A stretch of DNA of 64,000 nt from Mariniphaga sp040772505 (GCA_040772505.1 JAXGYA010000004.1:1-64000); one strand, 5' to 3'. Positions 7,573-17,103 are shown, counted from the first letter of the stretch. Program-made: numbers and translations. Notes: a model not told the origin generated them from the sequence alone.

Positions 7573-7603
7573 AAACATACATTTACAAAGAAAAAACTGA
7601 AAA

Positions 7604-9190
7604 ATGATAAGTATAAATCCGGCAGAAATATCAGAAATTCTGAAAAAGCAACTTCAAAACTTTAAGTCAGAAACTCAACTGGAAGAGGCAGGCACTGTTT
7701 TGCAGGTTGGCGATGGAATTGCCAGAATATATGGACTTTCAAATGTAGAATCCAATGAAATGATTGAATTTGAAAGCGGCATAAAGGGTATTGTGCTTAA
7801 TCTGGAAGAGGATAATGTGGGAGCTGTACTGTTAGGATCATCGGAAGATGTTAAGGAGGGCGACACCGTAAAGCGGCTCAAGCGCATTGTGTCAATAATG
7901 GTTGGTGAAAAAATGCTTGGAAGAGTGATAAACACCATTGGCGAGCCCATTGACGGAAGAGGCCCCATAACGGGCGAGCTGATCGAAATGCCTTTGGAAC
8001 GCAAAGCTCCCGGAGTAATTTTCAGGCAGCCGGTGAAAGAGCCGCTGCAAACAGGACTGAAAGCCATAGATGCAATGATCCCCATCGGGCGCGGGCAGCG
8101 CGAGCTGATTATCGGCGACCGGCAAACCGGGAAAACAGCTGTGGCTATTGATACGATTATCAACCAACGGGAAAATTTCGAAAAAGGAGAACCTGTTTTT
8201 TGCATCTACGTGGCAATTGGGCAGAAAGGCTCCACTGTGGCAAACATTGCTGCAACGCTGGAAAAATATGGGGCAATGGATTACACTGTCATCGTTTCAT
8301 CAACCGCATCAGACCCGGCGGCACTGCAATTTTATGCACCATTTACAGGGATGACCATCGGAGAGTTTTTTCGAGATACCGGGCGCGATGCTTTGATTAT
8401 TTTGGACGACTTATCCAAACAAGCGGTTTCCTACCGTGAAGTCTCTTTGCTGTTGCGCCGTCCGCCGGGGCGTGAAGCATACCCGGGAGATATTTTCTAT
8501 CTGCACTCCCGCCTGCTGGAACGTGCAGCAAAAATTATCGAATCGGATGAAATTGCAGCCCGGATGAACGACCTGCCGGAACCATTAAAAAACAAAGTAA
8601 AAGGAGGAGGTTCACTCACTGCACTGCCAATAATCGAAACACAGGCAGGCGATGTGTCGGCTTACATTCCTACCAACGTGATTTCCATCACCGACGGACA
8701 AATTTTTCTGGAATCTAATCTGTTTAATGCCGGATTCAGACCTGCAATCAATGTGGGAATTTCTGTTTCACGCGTGGGAGGAAATGCTCAAATCAAATCC
8801 ATGAAACAGATTGCCGGAACCCTGAAACTGGACCAGGCACAATACCGCGAACTTGAAGCTTTTGCAAAATTTGGTGCCGATCTGGATATGGCAACCATGC
8901 GCGTGCTGGACAAAGGACGAAAGAATATGGAAATACTCAAGCAAAACCAGTATTCTCCGATGAAAATCGAACACCAGGTAGCAATCATCTATTGCGGTGT
9001 TAATGAACTGCTCAGGCATGTGCCGGTGGACAAAATCAAAGAATTTGAGAAAAAATTCCTGGAAATATTGGAAACTGAGCACCGCGACATGCTCGACTCT
9101 ATCAGGGATGGAAACATGAGTAAGCAAATTGAATCCGTTTTGCAAAGCGTTGCAAACAATGTTGTTTTGAAATACAAAAAGAAGGAGTAA
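7604..9190 (+). CDS. atpA: F0F1 ATP synthase subunit alpha
   Basis: 528 aa non-catalytic nucleotide-binding subunit of F1. The N-terminal beta barrel (about 25-95) is followed by the P-loop GDRQTGKT at about 171-178, and the arginine-finger region is in the family stretch ending SISVSRVGG near 385-393. Length is slightly above the common 502-513 aa. It starts at ATG 7604, 32 nt after atpH, and is followed by atpG after 11 nt. The catalytic beta subunit gene is not adjacent. Confidence 0.98.
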   Translation: MISINPAEISEILKKQLQNFKSETQLEEAGTVLQVGDGIARIYGLSNVESNEMIEFESGIKGIVLNLEEDNVGAVLLGSSEDVKEGDTVKRLKRIVSIMVGEKMLGRVINTIGEPIDGRGPITGELIEMPLERKAPGVIFRQPVKEPLQTGLKAIDAMIPIGRGQRELIIGDRQTGKTAVAIDTIINQRENFEKGEPVFCIYVAIGQKGSTVANIAATLEKYGAMDYTVIVSSTASDPAALQFYAPFTGMTIGEFFRDTGRDALIILDDLSKQAVSYREVSLLLRRPPGREAYPGDIFYLHSRLLERAAKIIESDEIAARMNDLPEPLKNKVKGGGSLTALPIIETQAGDVSAYIPTNVISITDGQIFLESNLFNAGFRPAINVGISVSRVGGNAQIKSMKQIAGTLKLDQAQYRELEAFAKFGADLDMATMRVLDKGRKNMEILKQNQYSPMKIEHQVAIIYCGVNELLRHVPVDKIKEFEKKFLEILETEHRDMLDSIRDGNMSKQIESVLQSVANNVVLKYKKKE

Positions 9191-9201
9191 GGCATTAAAA
9201 A

Positions 9202-10080
9202 ATGGTCGGATTAAAAGAAATACGAACTCGCATTGCATCAATCAAAACTACGCGCCAGGTTACCAGCGCCATGAAAATGGTGTCGGCAGCCAAACTTAAA
9301 AAGGCACAGGATGCCATACTTCAAATCAGACCTTATGCAAATAAATTATATGAAATTCTGAAATCGCTTGAGTTAACTTTTGAGGAGAACAGCAAATCGG
9401 TTTATACGCAGCAGCGCGAACCTGAAAAAATCCTTATTGTGCTTGTCTCTTCCAATCGGGGGCTTTGCGGAGGATTTAACCTGAATATTGCCAAAAAAGC
9501 GATGCTACTGGTTTACACAACCTATAACCGGCAACATGAATCCGGCAATGTCGATTTTATATGTATTGGCAGACAAGCAGAAAGGCATATTATAGCTGCC
9601 GGACTGAATGTGATTGAAAGCCACCATGAATTATTCGACAATCTCCTCATTGAGGAGTCTCACAAGCTGGCAGAGAAAATCATGAATCTGTTTGCCGAAG
9701 GCAGCTATGACAGAATTGAACTTGTTTACAATCAGTTTTTAAATGCAGCAACTCAGGTGAATGCTGCTGAGCAGTTTTTGCCCGTAAAAGCAGAAAAAGA
9801 AAAAAGAAAAAATCAATTTTACGATTATATTTTTGAGCCTTCAAAAGAAACTCTTTTGCAGGATCTGATTCCCCGAACCCTGAAAATCCAGTTCTACAGG
9901 GCATTGCTTGATTCAAATGCTGCAGAACACGGTGCAAGAATGACTGCCATGCACCAGGCAACCGACAATGCAACCGAATTGCTTAAAGATTTAACCCTGC
10001 AATATAATAAGGTGAGACAGGCATCCATCACACGCGAAATTCTGGAAATCGTGAGCGGGGCAGAAGCACTAAAGGGCTAA
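9202..10080 (+). CDS. atpG: F0F1 ATP synthase subunit gamma
   Basis: 292 aa central-shaft subunit. The N-terminal helix has the conserved TRQVTSAMKMVSAAKLKKAQ, the middle has SSNRGLCGGFN, and the C-terminal helix ends in the conserved RQASITREILEIVSGAEAL. It is the last gene of the cluster: atpD and atpC, which follow gamma in many bacteria, are absent here, a split known in Bacteroidota. Its stop overlaps by 3 nt the stop of the convergent methyltransferase gene. Confidence 0.97.
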   Translation: MVGLKEIRTRIASIKTTRQVTSAMKMVSAAKLKKAQDAILQIRPYANKLYEILKSLELTFEENSKSVYTQQREPEKILIVLVSSNRGLCGGFNLNIAKKAMLLVYTTYNRQHESGNVDFICIGRQAERHIIAAGLNVIESHHELFDNLLIEESHKLAEKIMNLFAEGSYDRIELVYNQFLNAATQVNAAEQFLPVKAEKEKRKNQFYDYIFEPSKETLLQDLIPRTLKIQFYRALLDSNAAEHGARMTAMHQATDNATELLKDLTLQYNKVRQASITREILEIVSGAEALKG

Positions 10081-10790
10081 CTCAAAACTTTTTTCCTGCA
10101 AACAATAACAAGCTTTGTAGGCGCCTGAAGCCCGTGTTCCATCGCTTTTTTTCTGAATTCTTCAATCTGCGGATAAAGCAAATCATATTCGGGACGCCCT
10201 TTTATCTTTTCAATCATCTGCCTCATTCGCTCCACCTTAAATTCAAGCTCCGAGTCATCTTCCAGGAGATTCATGTTGCTGCGGTGCTCAAAGTAAAACT
10301 GAACGGGCAGCTCCGTCTGTTTCAGCAGATTTAAAATGGCATCACTGCTGAACGTTTTTCGGTGGAAAGATCCGGTCAAACGATCGATGCGGCTCCTGAA
10401 ATGATGAAATAACTTGTGAACTTCCTGAGCCGGATTCAAATTATTGCTGATTATTTCGCTAATAATTACATATCCGTCAGGTTTAACCACGCGGTTCATC
10501 TCTCGCAATGCTTTTTTCACTTTGGGGAGGTGGTGCAGAGCCATGGAAATTGCTACCACGTCAAACATATTGTCATCAAACGACATATTTCCCGCTTCCA
10601 TTTCAAGAAAAGTTACATCGGGAAAAAATTTGCGGGCATTTTCGAGTGATTCAATATTGGGATCAATGCCTGTAATGTGAGCTTTGGGAAATATTTTATT
10701 CAGAACCTTCAAAAACGCACCGCTCCCTGTTCCGATGTCCAAAACAGAATTTATTTCAATACCCTTAAAATAATTTACCAAAGGTTCCAT
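10077..10790 (-). CDS. Class I SAM-dependent methyltransferase
   Basis: 237 aa. The SAM-binding motif I is VLDIGTGSGAFL near residues 16-27, an acidic residue follows motif II (GIDPN), and the motif-IV-like stretch FDVVAISMALHHLPK and post-motif NRVVKPDGYVIISE complete a methyltransferase-11-type fold. The substrate cannot be told; the HHLP form is common in UbiE-like and small-molecule methyltransferases. The gene runs towards atpG and their stop codons overlap. It lies 93 nt downstream of the start region of the same-strand permease gene, so co-expression with it is possible. Confidence 0.87.
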   Translation of the reverse strand: MEPLVNYFKGIEINSVLDIGTGSGAFLKVLNKIFPKAHITGIDPNIESLENARKFFPDVTFLEMEAGNMSFDDNMFDVVAISMALHHLPKVKKALREMNRVVKPDGYVIISEIISNNLNPAQEVHKLFHHFRSRIDRLTGSFHRKTFSSDAILNLLKQTELPVQFYFEHRSNMNLLEDDSELEFKVERMRQMIEKIKGRPEYDLLYPQIEEFRKKAMEHGLQAPTKLVIVCRKKVLS

Positions 10791-10883
10791 ACCAAGAATG
10801 ATTATTATTTAACGCAATCAAAATTCCCTACCGGGGAGTTACAAAAATATAAAAACCGCAGGAATATGTCAGACAGCTTATTT

Positions 10884-11624
10884 TTAAAGCAATAGCATCA
10901 ATGCGGAAATTGCTGTAACTGTAATAACAAAACTCCTGTATGTCTTGTTGGGAATTTTGTTCACCAGCCATATTCCAAAGAGAGCACCGGCGGCAATTCC
11001 CGGCAGCAGAATCAAATCCAATGTCAGGGTTTGTAGGCTGATTGTTTTCCACACAAAAAGGTGCAATGGAAATTTCGTAAGGTTAATAATCAGAAAGAAC
11101 CATGCACCGGTACCGATATAGTTGTTTTTGGGTAAATGCATAGCCAGCAGGTAGATGGCAAAAATTGGTCCTGCCACATTGCCAATCATGGTGGCAAATC
11201 CCCCAAGAATGCCCATCAACGCAGCAAACCACCAGCTGTCGGGGAAATAGCTGTTTTTTTGACGGTCTTCCCACAACATCAGACCGATACACACAAAAAC
11301 CAAAATTGCAATAATATTTTTAAACCACACATCGCTCACAACCTGCCCTGCCCAAAGGGCAATACCAATTCCTACAAAAGCCCAGGGCAAAAGCTTCCAG
11401 AGGTATTTCCACTTTGCATGACGATGAAAATAACCCACTCCAAACCAATCACCCATAATCAAAATTGGCAGTAAAATTCCTGTGGAAGCCTTGCCGCCGA
11501 AAATAATTGCCAAAACAGGAACTACAAAAAGCGAAACGCCCGGAACACCAACTTTCGACATACCAATCAACGCTGCGCATAAAAACAGCAACAGCCACTG
11601 CCACATAGTAAAATCCAGCATCAT
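10884..11624 (-). CDS. TSUP family transporter (TauE/SafE permease)
   Basis: 246 aa integral membrane protein with about eight predicted helices. The family repeats are seen in GMSKVGVPGVSLFVVPVLA near the N-terminus and in GILGGFATMIGNVAGPIFAIYLL in the middle, two glycine-rich halves typical of TSUP carriers that export sulfite, sulfoacetate or related anions. Substrate is not predictable. The start is the first of two ATGs at 11624. A palindromic repeat array begins 15 nt upstream of the start, so any promoter must lie inside or beyond that array. Confidence 0.88.
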   Translation of the reverse strand: MMLDFTMWQWLLLFLCAALIGMSKVGVPGVSLFVVPVLAIIFGGKASTGILLPILIMGDWFGVGYFHRHAKWKYLWKLLPWAFVGIGIALWAGQVVSDVWFKNIIAILVFVCIGLMLWEDRQKNSYFPDSWWFAALMGILGGFATMIGNVAGPIFAIYLLAMHLPKNNYIGTGAWFFLIINLTKFPLHLFVWKTISLQTLTLDLILLPGIAAGALFGIWLVNKIPNKTYRSFVITVTAISALMLLL

Positions 11625-11638
11625 AAAAAAATTTGGGT

Positions 11639-12046
11639 AAAGTTACTGCAAAAAACTAACAAGGGATGCCATCCTTCTACCACTGGATGGCATCGCTTAT
11701 GGGCGATGCTATCCTTAATTCATTTTTAAGAAGCTGCTAAAAAAAAGATACTGAAGAGATACGGATAGCATCCCCTCCACTCATTGCAAAGTTTCAGCAA
11801 TAGACTAACAAGGGATGCCATCCTTCTGGTTACGGATAGCATCCCCTCCAATCATTGCAAAGTTTCAGCAATAGACTAACAAGGGATGCCATCCTTTCGA
11901 GCACCGGATGGCATCGCTTATGGGCGATGCTATCCTTGATCCATTTTTTAGGATGCTGATAGAAAAAGATCCTGAATAGATACGGATAGCATCCCCTCCA
12001 CTCATTGCAAAGTTACTGCAAGAAACCAACAAGGGATGCCATCCTT
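11639..12046. repeat. Orphan palindromic repeat array (second REP-like family)
   Basis: About 400 nt between the TSUP gene and the Mrp gene built from a few words. AACAAGGGATGCCATCCTT occurs four times (from about 11658, 11807, 11879 and 12029) and GATACGGATAGCATCCCCTCC-type units occur three times (from about 11759, 11831 and 11980). The motif GATGCCATCC pairs with GGATGGCATC, and GATGCTATCC pairs with GGATAGCATC, so the array can fold into several long hairpins. The linker ATCATTGCAAAGTT is shared. Unit spacing is irregular and units face both ways, unlike CRISPR. The palindromes differ from those around the RAYT gene. Confidence 0.85.
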
Positions 12047-12130
12047 ATAAACAGATACAATAAATCTGGCATTATTTTCCAAACAAAAGCAGCCGGAATA
12101 AAAAAATTAAAATACCCTAAGATATTTTTT

Positions 12131-12138
12131 TAAATTTG
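12131..12138 (+). promoter_or_regulatory. -7 box TAAATTTG upstream of the Mrp gene
   Basis: Exact TAnnTTTG match 25 nt before ATG 12164. It overlaps the region of the alternative GTG start at 12140 and so favours the ATG. Confidence 0.5.
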
Positions 12139-12163
12139 TGTGCTTAAAACAAACACAATTATT

Positions 12164-13279
12164 ATGAATGATATTCCTCATGGGTTGATAGTTCCCAAAA
12201 ATGTTATGGATGCGCTTCGCACCATAAACTATCCGGGCAGCAACGAAGATGTGGTTTCATTAGACATGGTGCAGGAAATCCGCATTGCCGGCCAGCGAGT
12301 CAGTTTTTCACTTGTTTTTCAAAAAAGTGATGACCCGAATATTGAAAAGCTCGTTTTGGAATGCGAAAATGCCATAAAGCATTATCTGGGAGAGCATGTG
12401 GAAATTGAAGACAATATTGCCGTTAAATTTTTGCACAACATGGAACGCCCGGTTTTGCCCGGTGTTAAAAACATTCTTGCCATAGCTTCCGGAAAAGGAG
12501 GTGTGGGAAAATCCACAGTGGCTGTCAATCTGGCGGTTGCGCTTGCCAATGAAGGTGCTAAAGTCGGTTTGATTGATGCCGACATTTTTGGCCCGTCTGT
12601 GCCTAAAATGTTTGGAAGTGAATACGATCGCCCGGAGGGTGAAAAGGTTAACGGGCAGGATATGATTATTCCGCTGGAAAAATACGGTGTGAAATTTCTT
12701 TCCATCGGCTTTTTTGTGGAAACCGACAGCGCGGTTATCTGGCGCGGACCCATGGCTTCTAATGCACTCAAACAACTCATAATGAACGCTATCTGGGGTG
12801 AGCTGGACTATATGATTTTTGACCTGCCCCCGGGCACAAGCGATATTCATCTCACACTGGTTCAAACACTTCCCGTAACGGGTGCAGTAATCGTTACCAC
12901 GCCGCAGGATGTGGCGCTTGCTGATGTCATTCGCGGTGTCAGCATGTTTCAGAGCAAGTCTGTTGATGTTCCGGTTTTAGGACTTATAGAGAATATGTCA
13001 TGGTTTACGCCCGAAGAACTTCCCGAAAACAGATATTACATTTTTGGGAAAGAGGGCGGAAAAGCGCTGGCAGAAAAGCTTGGACTGAAGCTCTTAGGGC
13101 AGATACCCATTGTTCAAAGCATACGGGAAAGCGGTGACCGGGGTACTCCGGTGGCGCTGGATTCGGATTCTGTTCTGGGAAAAACTTTTTCTGAACTGGC
13201 TAAAACACTGGCACATCAGGTGCACATTCGAAACCTGAAACATGCGCCCACCAAAAAAGTAAAAATCACAAGAAGGTAA
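12164..13279 (+). CDS. Mrp/NBP35 family P-loop ATPase (Fe-S carrier ApbC-like)
   Basis: 371 aa from ATG 12164 (a GTG at 12140 would add 8 residues). The N-terminal DUF59/MIP18-like domain (about 1-85) precedes the deviant Walker A GKGGVGKST at about 110-118, with DADIFGPSVPKMFG after it and the Walker-B-like DYMIFDLPPGTSDIHLT in the middle. Mrp proteins carry and transfer Fe-S clusters. The CxxC pair that bridges the cluster in many homologues is not present: the equivalent stretch reads NMSWFTPEELPENRYYIFG. As far as I recall this form is usual in Bacteroidota. The C-terminus is basic. Confidence 0.93.
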   Translation: MNDIPHGLIVPKNVMDALRTINYPGSNEDVVSLDMVQEIRIAGQRVSFSLVFQKSDDPNIEKLVLECENAIKHYLGEHVEIEDNIAVKFLHNMERPVLPGVKNILAIASGKGGVGKSTVAVNLAVALANEGAKVGLIDADIFGPSVPKMFGSEYDRPEGEKVNGQDMIIPLEKYGVKFLSIGFFVETDSAVIWRGPMASNALKQLIMNAIWGELDYMIFDLPPGTSDIHLTLVQTLPVTGAVIVTTPQDVALADVIRGVSMFQSKSVDVPVLGLIENMSWFTPEELPENRYYIFGKEGGKALAEKLGLKLLGQIPIVQSIRESGDRGTPVALDSDSVLGKTFSELAKTLAHQVHIRNLKHAPTKKVKITRR

Positions 13280-13337
13280 ATTATCCCGTGCAAAAACAAA
13301 CACACAGCTTTTACAGGCAATCGACTGTAAAATTTGT

Positions 13338-13345
13338 TATTTTTG
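13338..13345 (+). promoter_or_regulatory. -7 box TATTTTTG upstream of porW
   Basis: Exact TAnnTTTG match 92 nt before the TTG start of porW, which would give a leader of about 80 nt. Confidence 0.4.
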
Positions 13346-13437
13346 TGCCCTTGCTTAAGAATATAAATAGAGCGCTGCCCTACAATATTATTAAGCAAAA
13401 AGAGTTTATTATTCTTAAAGTCAATTAATAGCTGTAC

Positions 13438-16400
13438 TTGAAGCGATATTTACCATATACGACCGGGTTATTTTTGCTGATTGCTCTCTTTCAGGGATGT
13501 TCAACTGAGAAAAATACATTTGCCTCACGGACTTACCATAAAGTTACGTCAAAATATAATATTTATTTCAATGCCAATGAAAGTTTTAAAGCAGGGCAGA
13601 AACGCATTGAAACAAGTATCGAGGACAACTTCACACGAATTCTTCCTGTTTACCCCGAAAGCGACCCTTCAGCAGCAAATCTGGTTAAATCCGACATGGA
13701 CAACACCATTCTCAGAGCTTCAAAATTGATTGAAATACACTCCATTACCGAAAAGCCAAAACGCCGCAAACGCCGGACACGCCGCTATCAGGAGTTTGCC
13801 AGTCAGGAGGAGTTTAACAAATGGATTGACGACAGCTACCTGCTCATAGGAAAAGCATATTTCTATCAGCACAACTTTTTGACAGCAATTGACAACTTTT
13901 CATATATCCAGCGAAAATATTGGGATGGAGATGCCCGTCACGAGGCTCAAATCTGGCAGCTGCGCAGCTATTCGGAGTTGGGGCGATTTGCCGAAGCTGC
14001 CGAAGTAATGCAAGCAATTCAAAACAACAGGGAGTTTCCCCGAAAACTTGAGCGTGATCTGGCTGTTGCAACTGCCGATTATCACATAAAACAAAAAGAT
14101 TATGCCGAAGCGATAAAGTTTTTAGATATCGCCATAGACAAAACATTTTGGAAAAAGCAAAAGGCACGACTGCAATATATTGCTGCACAACTCTACCAGG
14201 AACTTGACCAGCCGGCACAAGCTGCTGAGGCATTCCAAAAGGTAACCCGCATGAATCCCGACTACCGGATGGCATTTAATGCAAAAATCAATGCGGCAGG
14301 TGTTTTTTCTGAACACGGAGATGCAGAAAAAACCAAAAAAGAGCTGCAGAAAATGCTTCGCGATAAAAAGAACAGAGAGTTTCGCGACCAAATTTACTAC
14401 GCTCTGGGGAATATCTATTCCCGGGAAGGAAACCGCAATGCAGCCATTGAAAACTATCGCAACTCCGTTGCCAGCAGCTACAACAACCAGTTTCAGCGGG
14501 CTCAATCGTCCATTACGGTTGCCGATATTTATTTTGACATACAAAATTATCGGGAAGCACAGGCATATTACGACAGTGCAATGATAATTATTGACAATAC
14601 CTACCCGAATTACGACAAACTCTCCATCCAGTATCAAAGCCTCTCAAATTTGGTTGATAATATTCTCACCGTTGAAAGAGAAGACAGTTTACAACACATT
14701 GCCCTGATGCCCGATGCTGAAAGGGAAGCGCTCATTGCCCGCCTGATGCGTGAAGAACAGGAGAGGCAGCGGGATTTGGAAAGTCTTGCAATGCAGGGCA
14801 GAACAGACCAGGGTTACTATCGCTCCAATCGCTACAGAATGGGAATGGGAGCAGACCAGCAGGGAGCCGGCTGGTACTTTTACAATCCGCAAACAATTGC
14901 CTACGGACAAGTAACTTTCCAGCAGCGCTGGGGACAAAGAAAACTAGAAGATAACTGGCGGCGCTCAAACAAAAGCACTGTTTCAATGGATGATATTGCT
15001 TTTTTCGATGAAACAGCCGATTCATCCCAGATGATAATCAGAGTGGAAGACCCGCTTCAGAAAGAATTTTACATCCAGGATTTGCCGCTCACCGATTCGC
15101 TGATGGCTATTTCCCACGACAAAATCAGGGATGCACTCTATAACGCCGGAAAACTCTACAAATCAGAGTTCTTAAATTATAAGCGTTCAGTCGAAGCATT
15201 TGAAGAACTATTGAGGCGTTATCCAAACAATATCTATCAGCTTTCAGCTTTTTTCGACTTATACGACCTGTATGAACTACTGGGAGACAAACAAAAATCT
15301 GCCCATTATCGGAATCTGATTATTTCAAAATTTCCGGCAAGCAAATACGCCCAATACCTGCAAAACCCCAACTTTTTTGTTGAAATGCAGGCTAAAACCG
15401 ACAGTTTGAACCAGCTCTACGAAGAAGCTTTCAGAAGCTACAGGTCAGGAAAGTACAGAAATGTAATAACGCTTTCGCAAGCGATGAAAAAGATGGAACC
15501 TGACAGCTTGATGGTACCAAAAATTGAATTTATGGAGGCAGTGGCACAGGGCACCCAAACCAATATGACAGATTTTGAAAATCAGTTGAAAGAGTATATC
15601 AAAACCTGGCCAAAAGCTGAACCCACACCGCTTGCAAATGAAATCCTTACACTGGTACAGGACAGTGCCCTTGTCGATTATCAAAAACTGATAGACATGG
15701 GATACATCAATGAAGAGATTCAAAACGAAGAGCTTTTGATGGCGCAGCGCATGGAAAACGACGAGTTTGGCGGTAAGTTTTCCTACGAGGAAGACCTGCT
15801 CCACTATTTTGTAATTGCATATCCGCTAAATGCTGCCGTGAATTTAAACAGGCTTAAGTTTGATATCGCCAATTACAATATCGACCATTACACAAAAATT
15901 GATTTTGACATTGAAACAGAAATATTGAACGATAAAACCAATATGGTTGTAGTCAGGGCGCTTAGGAACAAAGACGACGGTGTTATTTATCACCGGGCAA
16001 TCATTCGGCGGGCGCCGGTTTTTAGAGCACTCAGCGGAATCGATTATGTAAATTTCGCCATCTCTTCAACCAATTACCGGGAAATTCTCTCAGAGAAATC
16101 CTATGCGGAGTACCTTAGATTTTTTGTGAAAAACTACAGCAGATACATTGGTCCCGACTTTAGTGATGATGAGTTTGATATTTCACCCGAAGAGCTTATG
16201 GCAAAAGCGCGGGAAGAGGAGCAGATGCTTCGCGAGCGCGGGCAATACAGAGTTGTTGAAACCGGTGCGTCAGACCTGTTTACAGCCAATGTCAGCGGTC
16301 CCCAGAATTTTGTGCTGGCGGTGAAAGATAACCGGCTCTCCATGAAAACAACATTAGCCGGCTTTACTCAGTTTAACCGGAATCAGTTTAAGGGGCTTAA

Positions 16401-17103
16401 TTTAGGAACACAGATTAAACAGGCAGGCGAGTATCAGCTGATAATTGTTCAACAGATTCCCTCCATAAATGAAGCCATGTCCTATTTCCGCACGGTGGTT
16501 ACCACCCGCAGCCTGTTTGAACCGCTGGGACAGGTTACCTACAGGAATTTCCTGATTACAGATGAAAACCTGGAAAAAATGGCAGACGGAAACAAAGTGG
16601 ACGAATATATCGACTTCTTCCGCACATATTATATTCAACGTACTCCGGAGCAACCCACTCCTGACCGGAGTCAACAGCAGCCTGAACAGGCTGAACCCGC
16701 TCAGGAAAAAACAACCCCAAAAACATATTCCGGACCATACAGCACTCAGGTTGAAGCACCGCATTATTTTGTTTTTGTGATTCCGGCACAGGGAGTTGAC
16801 AAAACAGAATTTACCGGTGGAATTGAGCAATATAATGCTGCCAGTGAAGAAGAACAGTTGCAAATCAGAGAAGTTCCCGTGGATGAGTTCCGCGTGGCAA
16901 TTGTAATTTCCGGGCTTCAGGATAAAGAAGCTGCAACGCGCTATTCGCGCACAGTGGTTCAAAACAGAGATCTTTACTCACCTCTTGGCACAGCAAATTA
17001 CCGCAATTTCCTTATTTCAGCCGATAACTTTGAAGTGTTTCTGACAGAGAAAAACATCAACGATTACATGGATTTTTATAAGCTCATCTATTTAGGTGAA
17101 TAA
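13438..17103 (+). CDS. porW: PorW/SprE-like type IX secretion TPR lipoprotein
   Basis: 1221 aa. The start is a TTG at 13438: TAA and TAG stand in frame 9-12 nt upstream, and the TTG gives a clean lipoprotein signal (MKRYLPYTTGLFLLIALFQGCS, lipobox Cys21). The mature N-terminus FASRTYHKVTSKYNIYFNANES is typical of PorW/SprE, an outer-membrane TPR protein needed for T9SS. TPR helices fill about 140-430 and 560-720. After that come three similar segments at about 789-901, 958-1067 and 1109-1221, each with an NF-IS-xxNxE-like motif and a YxxF near its end, suggesting a tandemly repeated domain. The protein is clearly longer than the PorW and SprE proteins I know. porX follows after 83 nt. Confidence 0.87.
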   Translation: MKRYLPYTTGLFLLIALFQGCSTEKNTFASRTYHKVTSKYNIYFNANESFKAGQKRIETSIEDNFTRILPVYPESDPSAANLVKSDMDNTILRASKLIEIHSITEKPKRRKRRTRRYQEFASQEEFNKWIDDSYLLIGKAYFYQHNFLTAIDNFSYIQRKYWDGDARHEAQIWQLRSYSELGRFAEAAEVMQAIQNNREFPRKLERDLAVATADYHIKQKDYAEAIKFLDIAIDKTFWKKQKARLQYIAAQLYQELDQPAQAAEAFQKVTRMNPDYRMAFNAKINAAGVFSEHGDAEKTKKELQKMLRDKKNREFRDQIYYALGNIYSREGNRNAAIENYRNSVASSYNNQFQRAQSSITVADIYFDIQNYREAQAYYDSAMIIIDNTYPNYDKLSIQYQSLSNLVDNILTVEREDSLQHIALMPDAEREALIARLMREEQERQRDLESLAMQGRTDQGYYRSNRYRMGMGADQQGAGWYFYNPQTIAYGQVTFQQRWGQRKLEDNWRRSNKSTVSMDDIAFFDETADSSQMIIRVEDPLQKEFYIQDLPLTDSLMAISHDKIRDALYNAGKLYKSEFLNYKRSVEAFEELLRRYPNNIYQLSAFFDLYDLYELLGDKQKSAHYRNLIISKFPASKYAQYLQNPNFFVEMQAKTDSLNQLYEEAFRSYRSGKYRNVITLSQAMKKMEPDSLMVPKIEFMEAVAQGTQTNMTDFENQLKEYIKTWPKAEPTPLANEILTLVQDSALVDYQKLIDMGYINEEIQNEELLMAQRMENDEFGGKFSYEEDLLHYFVIAYPLNAAVNLNRLKFDIANYNIDHYTKIDFDIETEILNDKTNMVVVRALRNKDDGVIYHRAIIRRAPVFRALSGIDYVNFAISSTNYREILSEKSYAEYLRFFVKNYSRYIGPDFSDDEFDISPEELMAKAREEEQMLRERGQYRVVETGASDLFTANVSGPQNFVLAVKDNRLSMKTTLAGFTQFNRNQFKGLNLGTQIKQAGEYQLIIVQQIPSINEAMSYFRTVVTTRSLFEPLGQVTYRNFLITDENLEKMADGNKVDEYIDFFRTYYIQRTPEQPTPDRSQQQPEQAEPAQEKTTPKTYSGPYSTQVEAPHYFVFVIPAQGVDKTEFTGGIEQYNAASEEEQLQIREVPVDEFRVAIVISGLQDKEAATRYSRTVVQNRDLYSPLGTANYRNFLISADNFEVFLTEKNINDYMDFYKLIYLGE

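Noticed and set aside
11639..12046. Possible CRISPR array
   Set aside because: Repeats are palindromic, in both orientations and irregularly spaced, spacers are themselves repeated, and no cas genes are near.
12308..12865. 185-codon ORF antisense to the Mrp gene
   Set aside because: Covers the Walker A region of the true gene and has no features of its own.
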